Positions 1 to 6,932 of a stretch of 64,000 nt of DNA are shown here, one piece after another. A model generated the notes under the pieces. That model searched no databases. It was not told where the DNA came from and was given only the letters and a program-made list of their open reading frames with translations. The DNA is from PFJX01 sp031426815. GTDB lineage: Bacteria; Pseudomonadota; Gammaproteobacteria; Burkholderiales; Thiobacillaceae. Within the stretch, counting starts at the first letter, position 1; every line of letters starts with the position of its first letter. Location of the stretch: assembly GCA_031426815.1 (NCBI GenBank), contig JASJPG010000016.1, positions 1 through 64,000 of the forward strand. The letters run 5' to 3'. A program made the translations under genes and the position numbers.

Positions 1-54
1 GGCTGGAGGGGCTTGGGCGGTGCGGAATGGGGTTTTTCTACAGCGTCGTTATGC
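1..54. other. Possible right end of an attC site (partial)
   Basis: GTTATGC at 48-54 fits the R'' core (GTTRRRY) with one mismatch. It is the exact reverse complement of GCATAAC at 1464-1470, the left core of the attC after the next gene. In a true integron cassette these two cores come from the same cassette, so the 7/7 match supports a cassette boundary at about 48/49. The left half of this site lies outside the window, so it cannot be folded. The remaining 1-47 bases show no other feature. Confidence 0.4.
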
Positions 55-97
55 GTCGTGGCGCCACTCGTCTAGCTAATACCCATACTCGAACGCA

Positions 98-1444
98 ATG
101 GCTAAGAAAAAGACTCTCAAGCAACCGGTCCAGTACTCGGGTTTCGTTCTTACCTTTGAGCCGGAGAGAACCGAGTGGCTTGCTGCAAAGCTCTACTCTG
201 GCAACGACTTAGCGGAATCATTCTCTGCTCTCGACTGGGAATTTGAGCGAAGAGAACTTGTGTTGTTAGTGCTTAGCAAGGAACCCCTTGCCATCTCCGC
301 CATGGCCATGATGGAACGAATGCATGGTAGTGGTGGGTCGGGCAAGCTAAAGATGCGTATGTCAAACATCGTCACCTTCGATCCACCAATCGAGAACGGT
401 GAACTGATCACTTCCGACTTGGGCACTGTCGTATGCACTCCTGAGACTCTTAGTCGAACCGACAACTCCACTTGGGATGGTCTGGTCGCAGAACTTCGTC
501 AGTTGCGTCCAGAAGCATCAGATGCGATTGATCATCTAATAGCCCTGAGAGTTGAGGAGCGCCGTCTACTTGGCGAGTCCAATCGTGTCGAACGGCTAAA
601 TGAGCAGCGCGACGGAGTTGGCCTTAGCCTTGATATCGCTGAAATGGACCGGCCCAAAGTGCTCAAGAGCTTAAATATCGAGCATGTCGATACTGCCTCT
701 TCAATACTTGATCTTCTCGATGGACTACCAATTCAAGAAAGAACACTCCTAGAACACGATGCGCGTATTTTCCGACTGTTGCTGGGAGACGTCCCCAGCA
801 GGTCCGCTATGTTTTCGGACGACGGAGGAAAGTCCGTGCGCGTCTATGTGGTGGACCAGACACCAATTGAGACGGTCTTAGGAGTCGATCTCATTATTTA
901 CAGCACCTGCTACGAAAATTTCTTACTCCTTCAGTACAAAAGAATGGATAAGGGCGGAACGGGCTGGTCTTACCATGTTTCGCCGTCATCCAACATTCAC
1001 CAACAATTGTTTCGCATGAGCGCGTTCCGCTCTGCCGCCGCTGCAATACCGCCCCTGCCGACAACTCTTTGGAGCTATCGCTTGAATGATGGCCCTTTCT
1101 ACTTCAAGTTCTGCGAACAGTTCAGCCCCGATGCTCGTGACGACAGTCTTGTGCCCGGCATCACTATGTCTGAGTTTCATCTGCGTGAGTTTCTGACGCT
1201 TCCAGAAGCCAAAGGGCCAAGCGATGGCCTGTCGGTTGGCTATGACAACTGTCCCCGCTACTTGAATAACACTGAGTTCATCCAGTTGGCCCGCGTGGGC
1301 TGGATAGGGTCTGGACCACAATCGATATCGCTGTTGAAGCAAGTTCTAGACGCCAACGAAAAGGGTGGGCGATCTGCAATGTTCGCTGTAATTGATACGC
1401 CGAAGAAGAAGTCTGCCTCTGGCCGTGGCAAGAAAATCAAGTGA
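98..1444 (+). CDS. Hypothetical cassette protein with a nuclease-like D...QxK motif
   Basis: 448-residue protein that I do not recognise by family. No signal peptide or membrane segment is visible. Around residues 262-281 the order is G-V-D264, a hydrophobic strand (LIIYS), then a second strand ending Q279-Y280-K281. This spacing and pattern resemble the D...(E/Q)xK core of PD-(D/E)xK nucleases, but that is inference from pattern only. The C-terminus is Lys/Arg-rich. The gene starts 44 nt after a possible attC core and ends 20 nt before a well-formed attC, so it fills a one-gene integron-type cassette. Base composition is clearly more AT-rich than the bulk of the window. It may be a defence gene or an unknown adaptive cassette. 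Confidence 0.7.
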   Translation: MAKKKTLKQPVQYSGFVLTFEPERTEWLAAKLYSGNDLAESFSALDWEFERRELVLLVLSKEPLAISAMAMMERMHGSGGSGKLKMRMSNIVTFDPPIENGELITSDLGTVVCTPETLSRTDNSTWDGLVAELRQLRPEASDAIDHLIALRVEERRLLGESNRVERLNEQRDGVGLSLDIAEMDRPKVLKSLNIEHVDTASSILDLLDGLPIQERTLLEHDARIFRLLLGDVPSRSAMFSDDGGKSVRVYVVDQTPIETVLGVDLIIYSTCYENFLLLQYKRMDKGGTGWSYHVSPSSNIHQQLFRMSAFRSAAAAIPPLPTTLWSYRLNDGPFYFKFCEQFSPDARDDSLVPGITMSEFHLREFLTLPEAKGPSDGLSVGYDNCPRYLNNTEFIQLARVGWIGSGPQSISLLKQVLDANEKGGRSAMFAVIDTPKKKSASGRGKKIK

Positions 1445-1463
1445 ACTCAAGCCGCAAATCGAC

Positions 1464-1532
1464 GCATAACCCTGCGGTCCACACGGACCTTGCGCGAAAA
1501 GCCGCGCAAGGCCGGTGACCTCCACGTTAGCC
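1464..1532. other. Integron-type attC recombination site
   Basis: The site has the full attC layout. R' is GCATAAC (1464-1470) and R'' is GTTAGCC (1526-1532). Each is followed inward by a 5-nt non-pairing spacer, then L-type arms (GGTC against GACC) with extrahelical bases. A 9-bp perfect stem (CCTTGCGCG / CGCGCAAGG) closes on a 6-nt loop, AAAAGC. R' pairs perfectly with the core at 48-54, as expected if both belong to the same cassette. No integrase gene is in the window. Confidence 0.72.
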
Positions 1533-1547
1533 GCCCCATTGACTCGT

Positions 1548-2309
1548 ATGCCAGTCACCGGACTTTACATGGCCCACCGAGTACATCACTCAGCCATTCC
1601 ATATCTGAAGGCATTTGGCCAATATGTGATGGAAGATGTTGTGCCCGTCTTCGCCAATTTGTCAGAAAGAGCCAATGCCATCGCTGCTCTCGAATTCAAA
1701 CGTCTTGGTGAACAACCTGCGGGAGAGGACTGCGATGGCGACATGAGCGTCGCGGCAGAAGCAGCACAAGATAAGGGCCAAGTTTTCTACAACACTATGG
1801 TAGCGATTCGTCAAACGAGCTTGAACCTCTTTGCCGCTGGGCTGTTTCATCTGCTTGAACAGCAGTTGGCTGATCTATGCCGAGACGGCGCGTTCGAGAC
1901 GGCACCACCAAACGATACAAAGCTCGGTGTGGTGTCAACTTGGTACCGCAAGAATTTCAATCTTGATCTATCCACCCTTTCTGCCTGGCCGAAGATCGAA
2001 CAGCTTCGCCTGCTTGCCAACTCCGTGAAGCACGGAGAAGGTAGTTCAGCCGCAGAGTTGCGTGCTATCCGCCCAGACCTGTTTCAAAATCCAGACCTAC
2101 GCGAACTTTTGCAAGATTTCCCCGAGATATACACCACCCAGGCCGTGAGGCTGCCATTGGCGGGCGAAGACATCTTCGTTACGACCGAGATATTCTCGGC
2201 GTTCAGTGGAGCAGCAAATTCCTTGTTCGCTGAGATCGCCGAGTACTTTTTGGCCCATGAGAATGAACACTATCTTGTGGGCGGCTCTCAAGAAACACCC
2301 TCTAAATAA
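1548..2309 (+). CDS. Hypothetical HEPN-like protein, possible second cassette gene
   Basis: 253 residues from the ATG at 1548. An in-frame ATG further upstream would lie inside the attC, and 1569 is another possible start. The protein looks all-helical. A segment around residues 152-165 reads LRLLANSVKHGEG, with N158 and K161-H162, which resembles the N...KH-type signature of HEPN-like domains; this is a pattern-level inference. The coding sequence begins 16 nt after the attC core, so it would be the next cassette, but no attC with the expected GGCTAAC core follows it. Instead a decayed transposase begins about 20 nt after the stop. It is AT-richer than the window average, like its neighbour. 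Function unknown. Confidence 0.65.
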   Translation: MPVTGLYMAHRVHHSAIPYLKAFGQYVMEDVVPVFANLSERANAIAALEFKRLGEQPAGEDCDGDMSVAAEAAQDKGQVFYNTMVAIRQTSLNLFAAGLFHLLEQQLADLCRDGAFETAPPNDTKLGVVSTWYRKNFNLDLSTLSAWPKIEQLRLLANSVKHGEGSSAAELRAIRPDLFQNPDLRELLQDFPEIYTTQAVRLPLAGEDIFVTTEIFSAFSGAANSLFAEIAEYFLAHENEHYLVGGSQETPSK

Positions 2310-2328
2310 TTGATTCCAAATGAGCCAT

Positions 2329-2655
2329 TCATGCGGGTTGTGCGTTGGCGACGAGTTTCAAGCCGAGTTTTTCGGCGCGAACGGACAAGCTGTGCAAGAC
2401 CCGCTGGCGATATTTTTCCTCAAAATATTCCTGGCCTTGGTCGGTGTCAGCCGCGCCAGTTTGTGGGCGGCGGCAGTCACCGCCTTGGGCTTGTCCATGC
2501 GTGAGCACATGCGTCTGAAATACGCCCCCAGTGCCGATTGGCTGGTGCGCAATGCCGCCGCCGCAAGCCGCAAAGCTTGGGCTGCGCGGTTGGCACAACG
2601 TTTGGTCTTACCGCTCATCACCTTGCCGCCAGTGATCTTGGTGGGAAGCGTGTAA
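2329..2655 (-). pseudogene. C-terminal remnant of an IS110-family transposase
   Basis: The reverse strand encodes a typical IS110-family C-terminal region split over two frames. From about 2650 down to 2452 it reads K-I-T-G-G-K-V-M-S-G-K-T, then ANRAAQALR, SALGAYFRRM and TAAAHKLARL. From about 2447 the other frame continues TDQGQEYFEEKYRQRVL to the stop at 2329. About ten residues expected between the two halves are missing, so there is a short deletion with a frameshift near 2447-2452. The N-terminal catalytic half (DEDD-type) is absent. The element is dead and marks the edge of the accessory segment. Confidence 0.75.
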
Positions 2656-2668
2656 TGGGGTCAGACAC

Positions 2669-2836
2669 GATATCAGCGCGCTGGCCGCCGGCAGCGAGGC
2701 ATACGGCGCCGCATTGAGCTACTACCAGTCCGTCAAGGTTGCGGCCCGCTCCCGCATCCACGGTGCCCAGGCCATCGCCGATGACCTGGGCCAGCGCTTC
2801 CCCGGCCGGCCGCGTAACAGCAATCCCCAGGCCTGA
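2669..2836 (+). pseudogene. 3' tail of an unidentified gene
   Basis: An open frame of 55 codons with no start, ending at TGA 2834-2836, reads like a real C-terminus (ALSYYQSVKVAARS, AIADDLGQRFPGRP). Its 5' part is missing where it meets the IS110 remnant and the TGTAATGGGGTCAGACAC stretch at 2650-2668. GC-rich codon use matches the chromosome rather than the AT-richer cassettes. I cannot name the family. It is probably a gene truncated by the rearrangement that left the transposase fragment. Confidence 0.4.
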
Positions 2837-2879
2837 GCGCGGTTCCGCCATGGCGCTGCGGCCTTTGCCGAACCTCGCA

Positions 2880-3133
2880 GGTACGGCGTCGGAGCTCAGG
2901 ACCTCGGCATCGAACCTGATAGGTGCGATGTTGGACCTCGAAGCTGCGGTGTCGCAGCCAATAGCTGCGGCGCCGGATCTCGAAGCTTCGGCGTCGGAGC
3001 CCAGAGCCTCGGTGCCGCACCTGATGGATGCGATGTCGGACCGCAGAGCTTCAGTGCCGCACCAAAAAGGTCCGATCCCGGTCCTCGAAGGTCCGTGTCG
3101 GCACTCAGAGATCCCGTGTCGCTGCCCCTCAAG
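2880..3133. repeat. Degenerate 21-bp minisatellite, about 12 units
   Basis: About twelve consecutive diverged units have a 21-nt period. Examples start GCTGCGGTGTCGCAG, GCTGCGGCGCCGGAT, GCTTCGGCGTCGGAG and GCCTCGGTGCCGCAC. Three edge units are 20, 23 and 23 nt. Because 21 is a multiple of 3, several frames on both strands stay open and encode seven-residue repeats such as AAAPDLE-ASASEPR-ASVPHLM. No start codon with a good ribosome site leads into these frames, so I do not call a gene. Confidence 0.75.
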
Positions 3134-3195
3134 CTAAACGTTGGGCGTCATCAACGGGTCAATCGAGTGCGGGCGCCTAGACGGCGGAAGACGGC

Positions 3196-4422
3196 TTGAA
3201 GATCCTGTATGTCCATTACGAAGGCTGGGGTGAGCACTGGCGGCTCGGCACACTGGCCGACAACGGCCGGGAGCTGCTGTTCGAGTACGGCCCGGAGGCG
3301 CTGGCCCGGAATCTGGAGCTCTCGCCACGGCACCTTAAGTTGCGGCCTGCAGCGTATGGCGGTTTTCCTGATCACCTGCTGCGTCTCCCCGGTCTTCTGG
3401 CGGATTGCCTGCCTGACGGCTGGGGTTTATTGCTTATGGACCGCCTGTTCCGGCAAGTGGGACGGGACGTGGCCAGCCTGTTGCCGCTGGACCGGTTGGC
3501 CTTTATTGGCCAGCGCGCCATGGGGGCGTTCACCTTTATGCCCGCCGATGAGATGTCGCTGGCGCGTGACGATGTGGCGCTCCTCGAATTGGCTCAGGAG
3601 GTGCGCGGCGTGATTGCCGGTCGCGACGGCGATGCCTTGCTGGAACTGGCTATCGCGGGGGGCTCTCCGCACGGCGCCACGCCCAAGGTCTTGGTCAACT
3701 ACGTGGCGAGCACCGGTAGGGTGAGCACCGGGCCATTGCCGGACAGCGCGCCCTGGCTGGTGAAGTTTCAGGCCCAGGATGAGCACAAGGAGGCGTGTGC
3801 GGTGGAGCATGCTTACGCAGAGCTGGCCCGGGCGTGCGGGTTGGACGTGCCCGCCACCCGCTATTTCGATCTGGATACCAGGCTCGCCGGTTTCGGCATC
3901 GCCCGCTTCGACCGGGAGGCCGGACAGCGCGTGCCGGTACACACCCTGGCGGGGCTGTTGCACGCCAACTTCCGGCTACCCTCCTCCGTCGACTACACGA
4001 CCTTTCTGCGTGCCACGCGCATGCTGACCCGGGACGAGCGGGAGGTTCGCAAGGCATTTGAACGCGCGGTGTTCAATGTCCTGTTCAATAACCGGGATGA
4101 CCACGCCAAGAACTTTTCCTATCGGCTGAATGCCGATGGCGATTGGAAGCTGGCCCCCTGCTATGACTTGACCTTCAACGAAGGGTCCGGCGGCGCGCAC
4201 CAGATGGATATCGTCGGGCACGGCAAGGTCATTACGCGGGAACACCTGCTGAGCCTGGCCAAGCAGGGCGGTGTGGATACGGCCTGGGCGGACCCGACCA
4301 TCGAGCGCTTGCTTGATCTGTGCCCGGTATTTGGTCAGCTGGCTGGCGGCTTGCCGATCAGAACAGCCACCGTGAAACGAATCGCAAGCCGGATTGAAGC
4401 GAATAGACGGTTGCTTGGGTAG
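3196..4422 (+). CDS. hipA: HipA-family serine/threonine kinase (orphan)
   Basis: 408-residue HipA-like protein. HipA proteins are toxin kinases of HipBA toxin-antitoxin modules; E. coli HipA phosphorylates glutamyl-tRNA synthetase and causes growth arrest. Visible motifs are a glycine-rich loop GGSPHGATPK (155-164, ATP binding), the catalytic loop NNRDDHAKN (298-306, D301/D302 and N306) and YDLTFN (323-328, the DFG-like metal site). The kinase core looks intact. The start used is TTG at 3196, with GGAAG about 7 nt upstream. The usual HipB helix-turn-helix antitoxin is not found on either side; upstream lies the minisatellite. It may be regulated by a distant antitoxin, or be a HipA-like protein with another role. 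Confidence 0.85.
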   Translation: MKILYVHYEGWGEHWRLGTLADNGRELLFEYGPEALARNLELSPRHLKLRPAAYGGFPDHLLRLPGLLADCLPDGWGLLLMDRLFRQVGRDVASLLPLDRLAFIGQRAMGAFTFMPADEMSLARDDVALLELAQEVRGVIAGRDGDALLELAIAGGSPHGATPKVLVNYVASTGRVSTGPLPDSAPWLVKFQAQDEHKEACAVEHAYAELARACGLDVPATRYFDLDTRLAGFGIARFDREAGQRVPVHTLAGLLHANFRLPSSVDYTTFLRATRMLTRDEREVRKAFERAVFNVLFNNRDDHAKNFSYRLNADGDWKLAPCYDLTFNEGSGGAHQMDIVGHGKVITREHLLSLAKQGGVDTAWADPTIERLLDLCPVFGQLAGGLPIRTATVKRIASRIEANRRLLG

Positions 4423-4445
4423 CGGTTCGGTAAGTTTTGGGAATT

Positions 4446-4468
4446 CGCGCCTTGGAAGGCGCTCCTAC
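4446..4468. repeat. REP-like palindrome, family A (single copy)
   Basis: The sequence CGCGCCTTGGAAGGCGCTCC plus TAC contains the stem GCGCCTT/AAGGCGC. The same unit occurs as inverted pairs at 44053-44111 and 49722-49789, so this is a dispersed extragenic repeat. It lies just after the hipA stop. The rest of 4423-4674 holds only the inverted repeat listed next. Confidence 0.7.
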
Positions 4469-4514
4469 AAAACCGTATGGAGTTAATCCGAGTTTCCGTA
4501 GCCTAAAAATGCAG

Positions 4515-4538
4515 CATTGCACCTGACACGATGCAATG
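4515..4538. promoter_or_regulatory. Inverted repeat upstream of ferritin-like gene
   Basis: CATTGCA and TGCAATG form a perfect 7-bp inverted repeat separated by 10 nt, about 140 nt before the ferritin-like start. The size fits a dimeric regulator site, but no regulator is identified and it may be chance. Confidence 0.3.
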
Positions 4539-4674
4539 AACTTCGCGGCGTTGCATGCGGTCTTTGCGAAAAGCCCGACGCTCCATCTCCCCACTCGCAG
4601 CAGGCACGAAGATCGGCGTCGCGATTGCCCGCCTCGATTGAGGCCGGCCAATGTGGATATGCAAGGAGACGAGC

Positions 4675-5262
4675 ATGGACCCGATGCAATCAGCAACAGG
4701 CAGCGAAACCCGCAGCGCGAAGGCCGCGCAGCCTTTTCTCAGCGACATCAAGACCCTGCGCGAACGCGCCCGCAAACACATCGAAGACGGTGCCGTGATT
4801 GCCGCCTATCGCGCCGACCGCGCCACTGTCATCAAGCTGCTGAACGAAGCGCTGGCCACCGAACTGGTCTGCGTCCTGCGCTACAAGCGCCATTACTTCA
4901 TGGCCACCGGCATCAACGCCGATGCCGTCGCGGCGGAATTCCTCGTGCATGCCAACGAGGAACAGGGCCACGCCGACCTGATCGCCGCGCGCATCGTGCA
5001 ATTGAAGGGCGAGCCGAACTTCAGCCCGGAAGGCCTCACGCTGCGTAGCCACGCCGAATACGTCGAGGGTGACAACCTGATCGACATGATCAAGGAGAAC
5101 CTGATCGCCGAGCGCATCGCCATCGACAGCTACGGCGAGATGATCCAGTACCTCGGCGACAAGGACGTCACCACGCGGCGCATGCTGGAAGGCATCCTGG
5201 CGATGGAAGAAGAACATGCCGACGATCTGTCCAGCATGCTGGAGGATCTGCGCGAAAGCTGA
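4675..5262 (+). CDS. Ferritin-like (bacterioferritin-type) di-iron protein
   Basis: 195 residues from ATG 4675, chosen over an ATG 24 nt upstream because AAGGAGA sits at the right distance. It is a four-helix ferritin-like protein. Candidate di-iron ligands are visible in order: the Glu in LNEALATELV, E..H in ANEEQGHAD, the Glu in NLIAERIAID, and E..H in MEEEHADDL. Members of this family store iron or detoxify iron and peroxide in the cytoplasm. The N-terminal ~35 residues are polar and probably disordered. It precedes two secreted metal-related proteins. Whether it forms a bacterioferritin cage or a Dps-like shell cannot be told from sequence. Confidence 0.8.
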   Translation: MDPMQSATGSETRSAKAAQPFLSDIKTLRERARKHIEDGAVIAAYRADRATVIKLLNEALATELVCVLRYKRHYFMATGINADAVAAEFLVHANEEQGHADLIAARIVQLKGEPNFSPEGLTLRSHAEYVEGDNLIDMIKENLIAERIAIDSYGEMIQYLGDKDVTTRRMLEGILAMEEEHADDLSSMLEDLRES

Positions 5263-5276
5263 GCAGGTGGTCAGCC

Positions 5277-5290
5277 TGACAGCATTGTCA
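5277..5290. promoter_or_regulatory. TGACA-N4-TGTCA inverted repeat, candidate metal-responsive operator
   Basis: TGACAGCATTGTCA is a perfect 5-bp inverted repeat with a 4-nt spacer, 67 nt before the DUF411 gene. It resembles two-component copper-response boxes of the CopR type in general form. The link to copper is inference from the downstream genes. Confidence 0.35.
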
Positions 5291-5356
5291 TCTCCCGGTC
5301 ATCTTGGCGTGGGTATGCGTCGCCATACTGGAACCGCATTCAACCAAGGAGCCGAG

Positions 5357-5791
5357 ATGAAGACCCAACTGGTTATCGCCCTGTTTTCCAGCCTGTGCGC
5401 ATCAGCCGCCGTGGCGGCCGGTCCGGTGCTCGACGTCTACAAGAGTCCGACCTGCGGATGCTGCAACCTCTGGATCGACCACATGAAGACCAACGGCTTC
5501 GATGTCCGCGCGCACGACACGGACGACGTGGTCGAGCACAAATACCGCCTCGGCGTGCCGCCCGGCCACGGTTCCTGCCATACCGCCGAAGTAAACGGCT
5601 ATCTGATCGAAGGCCATGTGCCTGCGCGGGAAATCAAACGGATGTTGAAGGAAAAGCCCAAAGCGCGCGGCTTGGTGGTACCTGGCATGCCGAAGGGATC
5701 GCCCGGCATGGAACAGGGCGAGCGCAAGGATCGCTACGAGGTGCTGCTGGTGAATCAGGACGGCAGCACGCGCACCTACGCGCGTTACTGA
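5357..5791 (+). CDS. Secreted DUF411 metal-binding protein
   Basis: 144 residues from ATG 5357, preceded by AAGGAGCCGAG; the longer open frame upstream lacks a ribosome site. A signal peptide is clear (hydrophobic core, cut near ASAAVAAG). The mature part begins VLDVYKSPTCGCCNLW, whose CGCC motif is the DUF411 hallmark; a later Cys/His pair (GHGSCHT) is also typical. DUF411 proteins are periplasmic and are often found in copper-resistance or copper-delivery loci. The next gene shares nearly the same ribosome-site leader (AAGGAGCCGA) and encodes a Met-rich secreted protein, so the two probably act together in periplasmic copper or silver handling. Confidence 0.85.
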   Translation: MKTQLVIALFSSLCASAAVAAGPVLDVYKSPTCGCCNLWIDHMKTNGFDVRAHDTDDVVEHKYRLGVPPGHGSCHTAEVNGYLIEGHVPAREIKRMLKEKPKARGLVVPGMPKGSPGMEQGERKDRYEVLLVNQDGSTRTYARY

Positions 5792-5911
5792 GGGGTATTC
5801 CCCGTTTTTGGATAGGGATGAAACCAGACGGTGCCATCCACTTCAAAGCAGGGCAGGCGCATGGCGCACCGCGTCACCGCCTGCAAATTTTCTTAACTCA
5901 AGGAGCCGAAC

Positions 5912-6394
5912 ATGAAAGCAATACTGATGACCACCCGAATGCTGGCCCTGGCCGGCGCGATGTCGATGTCCACCGTGGCGCTGGCCGCCGACGCGCCCAA
6001 GGACAGCGACCACCACCCCGCCGACCAGGCACAAACCGCCGCGCCCAGCACTGCCTCGATGGACCGGTCGAAAGCGATGCGCGAACGCATGACTGAGATC
6101 CGCGCCAGCAAGGACCCGGACAAACGCAAGCAGTTGATGGAAGCGCAAATGAAGGACATGGAAGCCATGATGGCGGACGGCTCCTGTCCGATGATGGCCG
6201 GCGGCAAACCCGGCATGATGGGCGGTGGAATGATGGGCGGCGGGATGATGGGGGGCATGATGGGCGGCGGCATGGGCAAAGCCGGCCAGGACGACATGAT
6301 GGCCAAGCGCATGGAGATGATGGAAAAGCGCATGGACATGATGCAGATGATGATGCAGCAGAACATGGGCAGCATGATGAAGCCCGCCAAGTAA
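5912..6394 (+). CDS. Secreted methionine-rich metal-binding protein
   Basis: 160 residues with a signal peptide ending near VALAADAPK. The middle and C-terminal thirds are extremely Met- and Gly-rich (repeats of GGGMMGG and MMEKRMDMMQMMM), with a few His residues near the mature N-terminus. Clusters of Met bind Cu(I) or Ag(I) in periplasmic chaperones, and this is the likely role. There is no recognisable folded domain. It follows the DUF411 gene after about 120 nt, with its own AAGGAG ribosome site, so the two may be co-transcribed or separately controlled. Family name unknown. Confidence 0.75.
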   Translation: MKAILMTTRMLALAGAMSMSTVALAADAPKDSDHHPADQAQTAAPSTASMDRSKAMRERMTEIRASKDPDKRKQLMEAQMKDMEAMMADGSCPMMAGGKPGMMGGGMMGGGMMGGMMGGGMGKAGQDDMMAKRMEMMEKRMDMMQMMMQQNMGSMMKPAK

Positions 6395-6441
6395 GCGATT
6401 CGACACCATCATCACGGCACCGGGACAGTTGTCACCACGAG

Positions 6442-6469
6442 GGCCCCGGCTTGTGCCGAGGTGACGAAG
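6442..6469. repeat. Extragenic hairpin, family B
   Basis: CCCCGGCTTGTGCCGAGG followed by TGACGAAG resembles the hairpins at 7591-7620 and 52500-52549, which also run into GTGACGAA. An outer GTCACC/GGTGAC pair extends the stem. It sits between two genes and may act as a transcript end. Confidence 0.45.
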
Positions 6470-6482
6470 CATTCCTCCCACG

Positions 6483-6872
6483 ATGACTATTCATCTCGAT
6501 CATCTCCTGGTCCCCGCCCGCGACAAACTGGCGGCGGCGAAACAGCTTGCCGAACTATTGGGGGTGCCGTGGTCGGCAACGGGGGTGGGGCCGTTCGTTC
6601 CGGTTTACGTGAACGAGGGCTTGACCTTCGATTTCGACGAATGGCCCGCGCCGATTCCGCTGATTCACTACTGTTTTCGCGTCGAGCCAGACGACTTCGA
6701 CGCGATTCTCGGCCGCATCCAGACGGCGGGGATTCCATTCCGCAGCAGTGTGCGCGGGCCGGTCGATTACCAGATCGACACGCAGCACGGCCGCAGCATC
6801 GTCTATTGGAACGAGCCGGATGGGCATCAATGGGAGATGCTGACGCTCAGTTATGCGCGGCAGCAGACCTGA
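6483..6872 (+). CDS. VOC (glyoxalase/bleomycin-resistance) family protein
   Basis: 129 residues that fit one complete VOC-fold unit pair. The start, TIHLDHLLVPARD, has the usual first-strand His; the end, YWNEPDGHQWEMLTLSY, has the Glu-containing last strand common to metal-dependent members. These proteins bind a divalent metal and act as lyases, dioxygenases, isomerases or drug-binding proteins, so the substrate cannot be predicted. Length is typical for a stand-alone VOC protein. It stands alone on the plus strand, convergent with the next gene. Confidence 0.8.
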   Translation: MTIHLDHLLVPARDKLAAAKQLAELLGVPWSATGVGPFVPVYVNEGLTFDFDEWPAPIPLIHYCFRVEPDDFDAILGRIQTAGIPFRSSVRGPVDYQIDTQHGRSIVYWNEPDGHQWEMLTLSYARQQT

Positions 6873-6932
6873 TCAAGCGTCGGGGTCTGCGCCGCCCCAA
6901 GACCGTTGCGGGTGTTGCGGCGATACGATGCC

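Noticed and set aside
2310..2655. Plus-strand frames across the IS110 remnant
   Set aside because: The minus strand carries clear transposase motifs; the plus-strand peptide has no recognisable features.
2310..2655. Idea that the insertion is of the IS1111-attC type that targets cassette sites
   Set aside because: The C-terminal motifs look like the main IS110 group rather than IS1111, and the insertion ends cannot be defined.
3140..3146. GTTGGGC, a perfect match to the attC right core
   Set aside because: No partner core (GCCCAAC-like), spacer or L box is present upstream, so it cannot fold as attC; the preceding bases are the 21-bp repeat.
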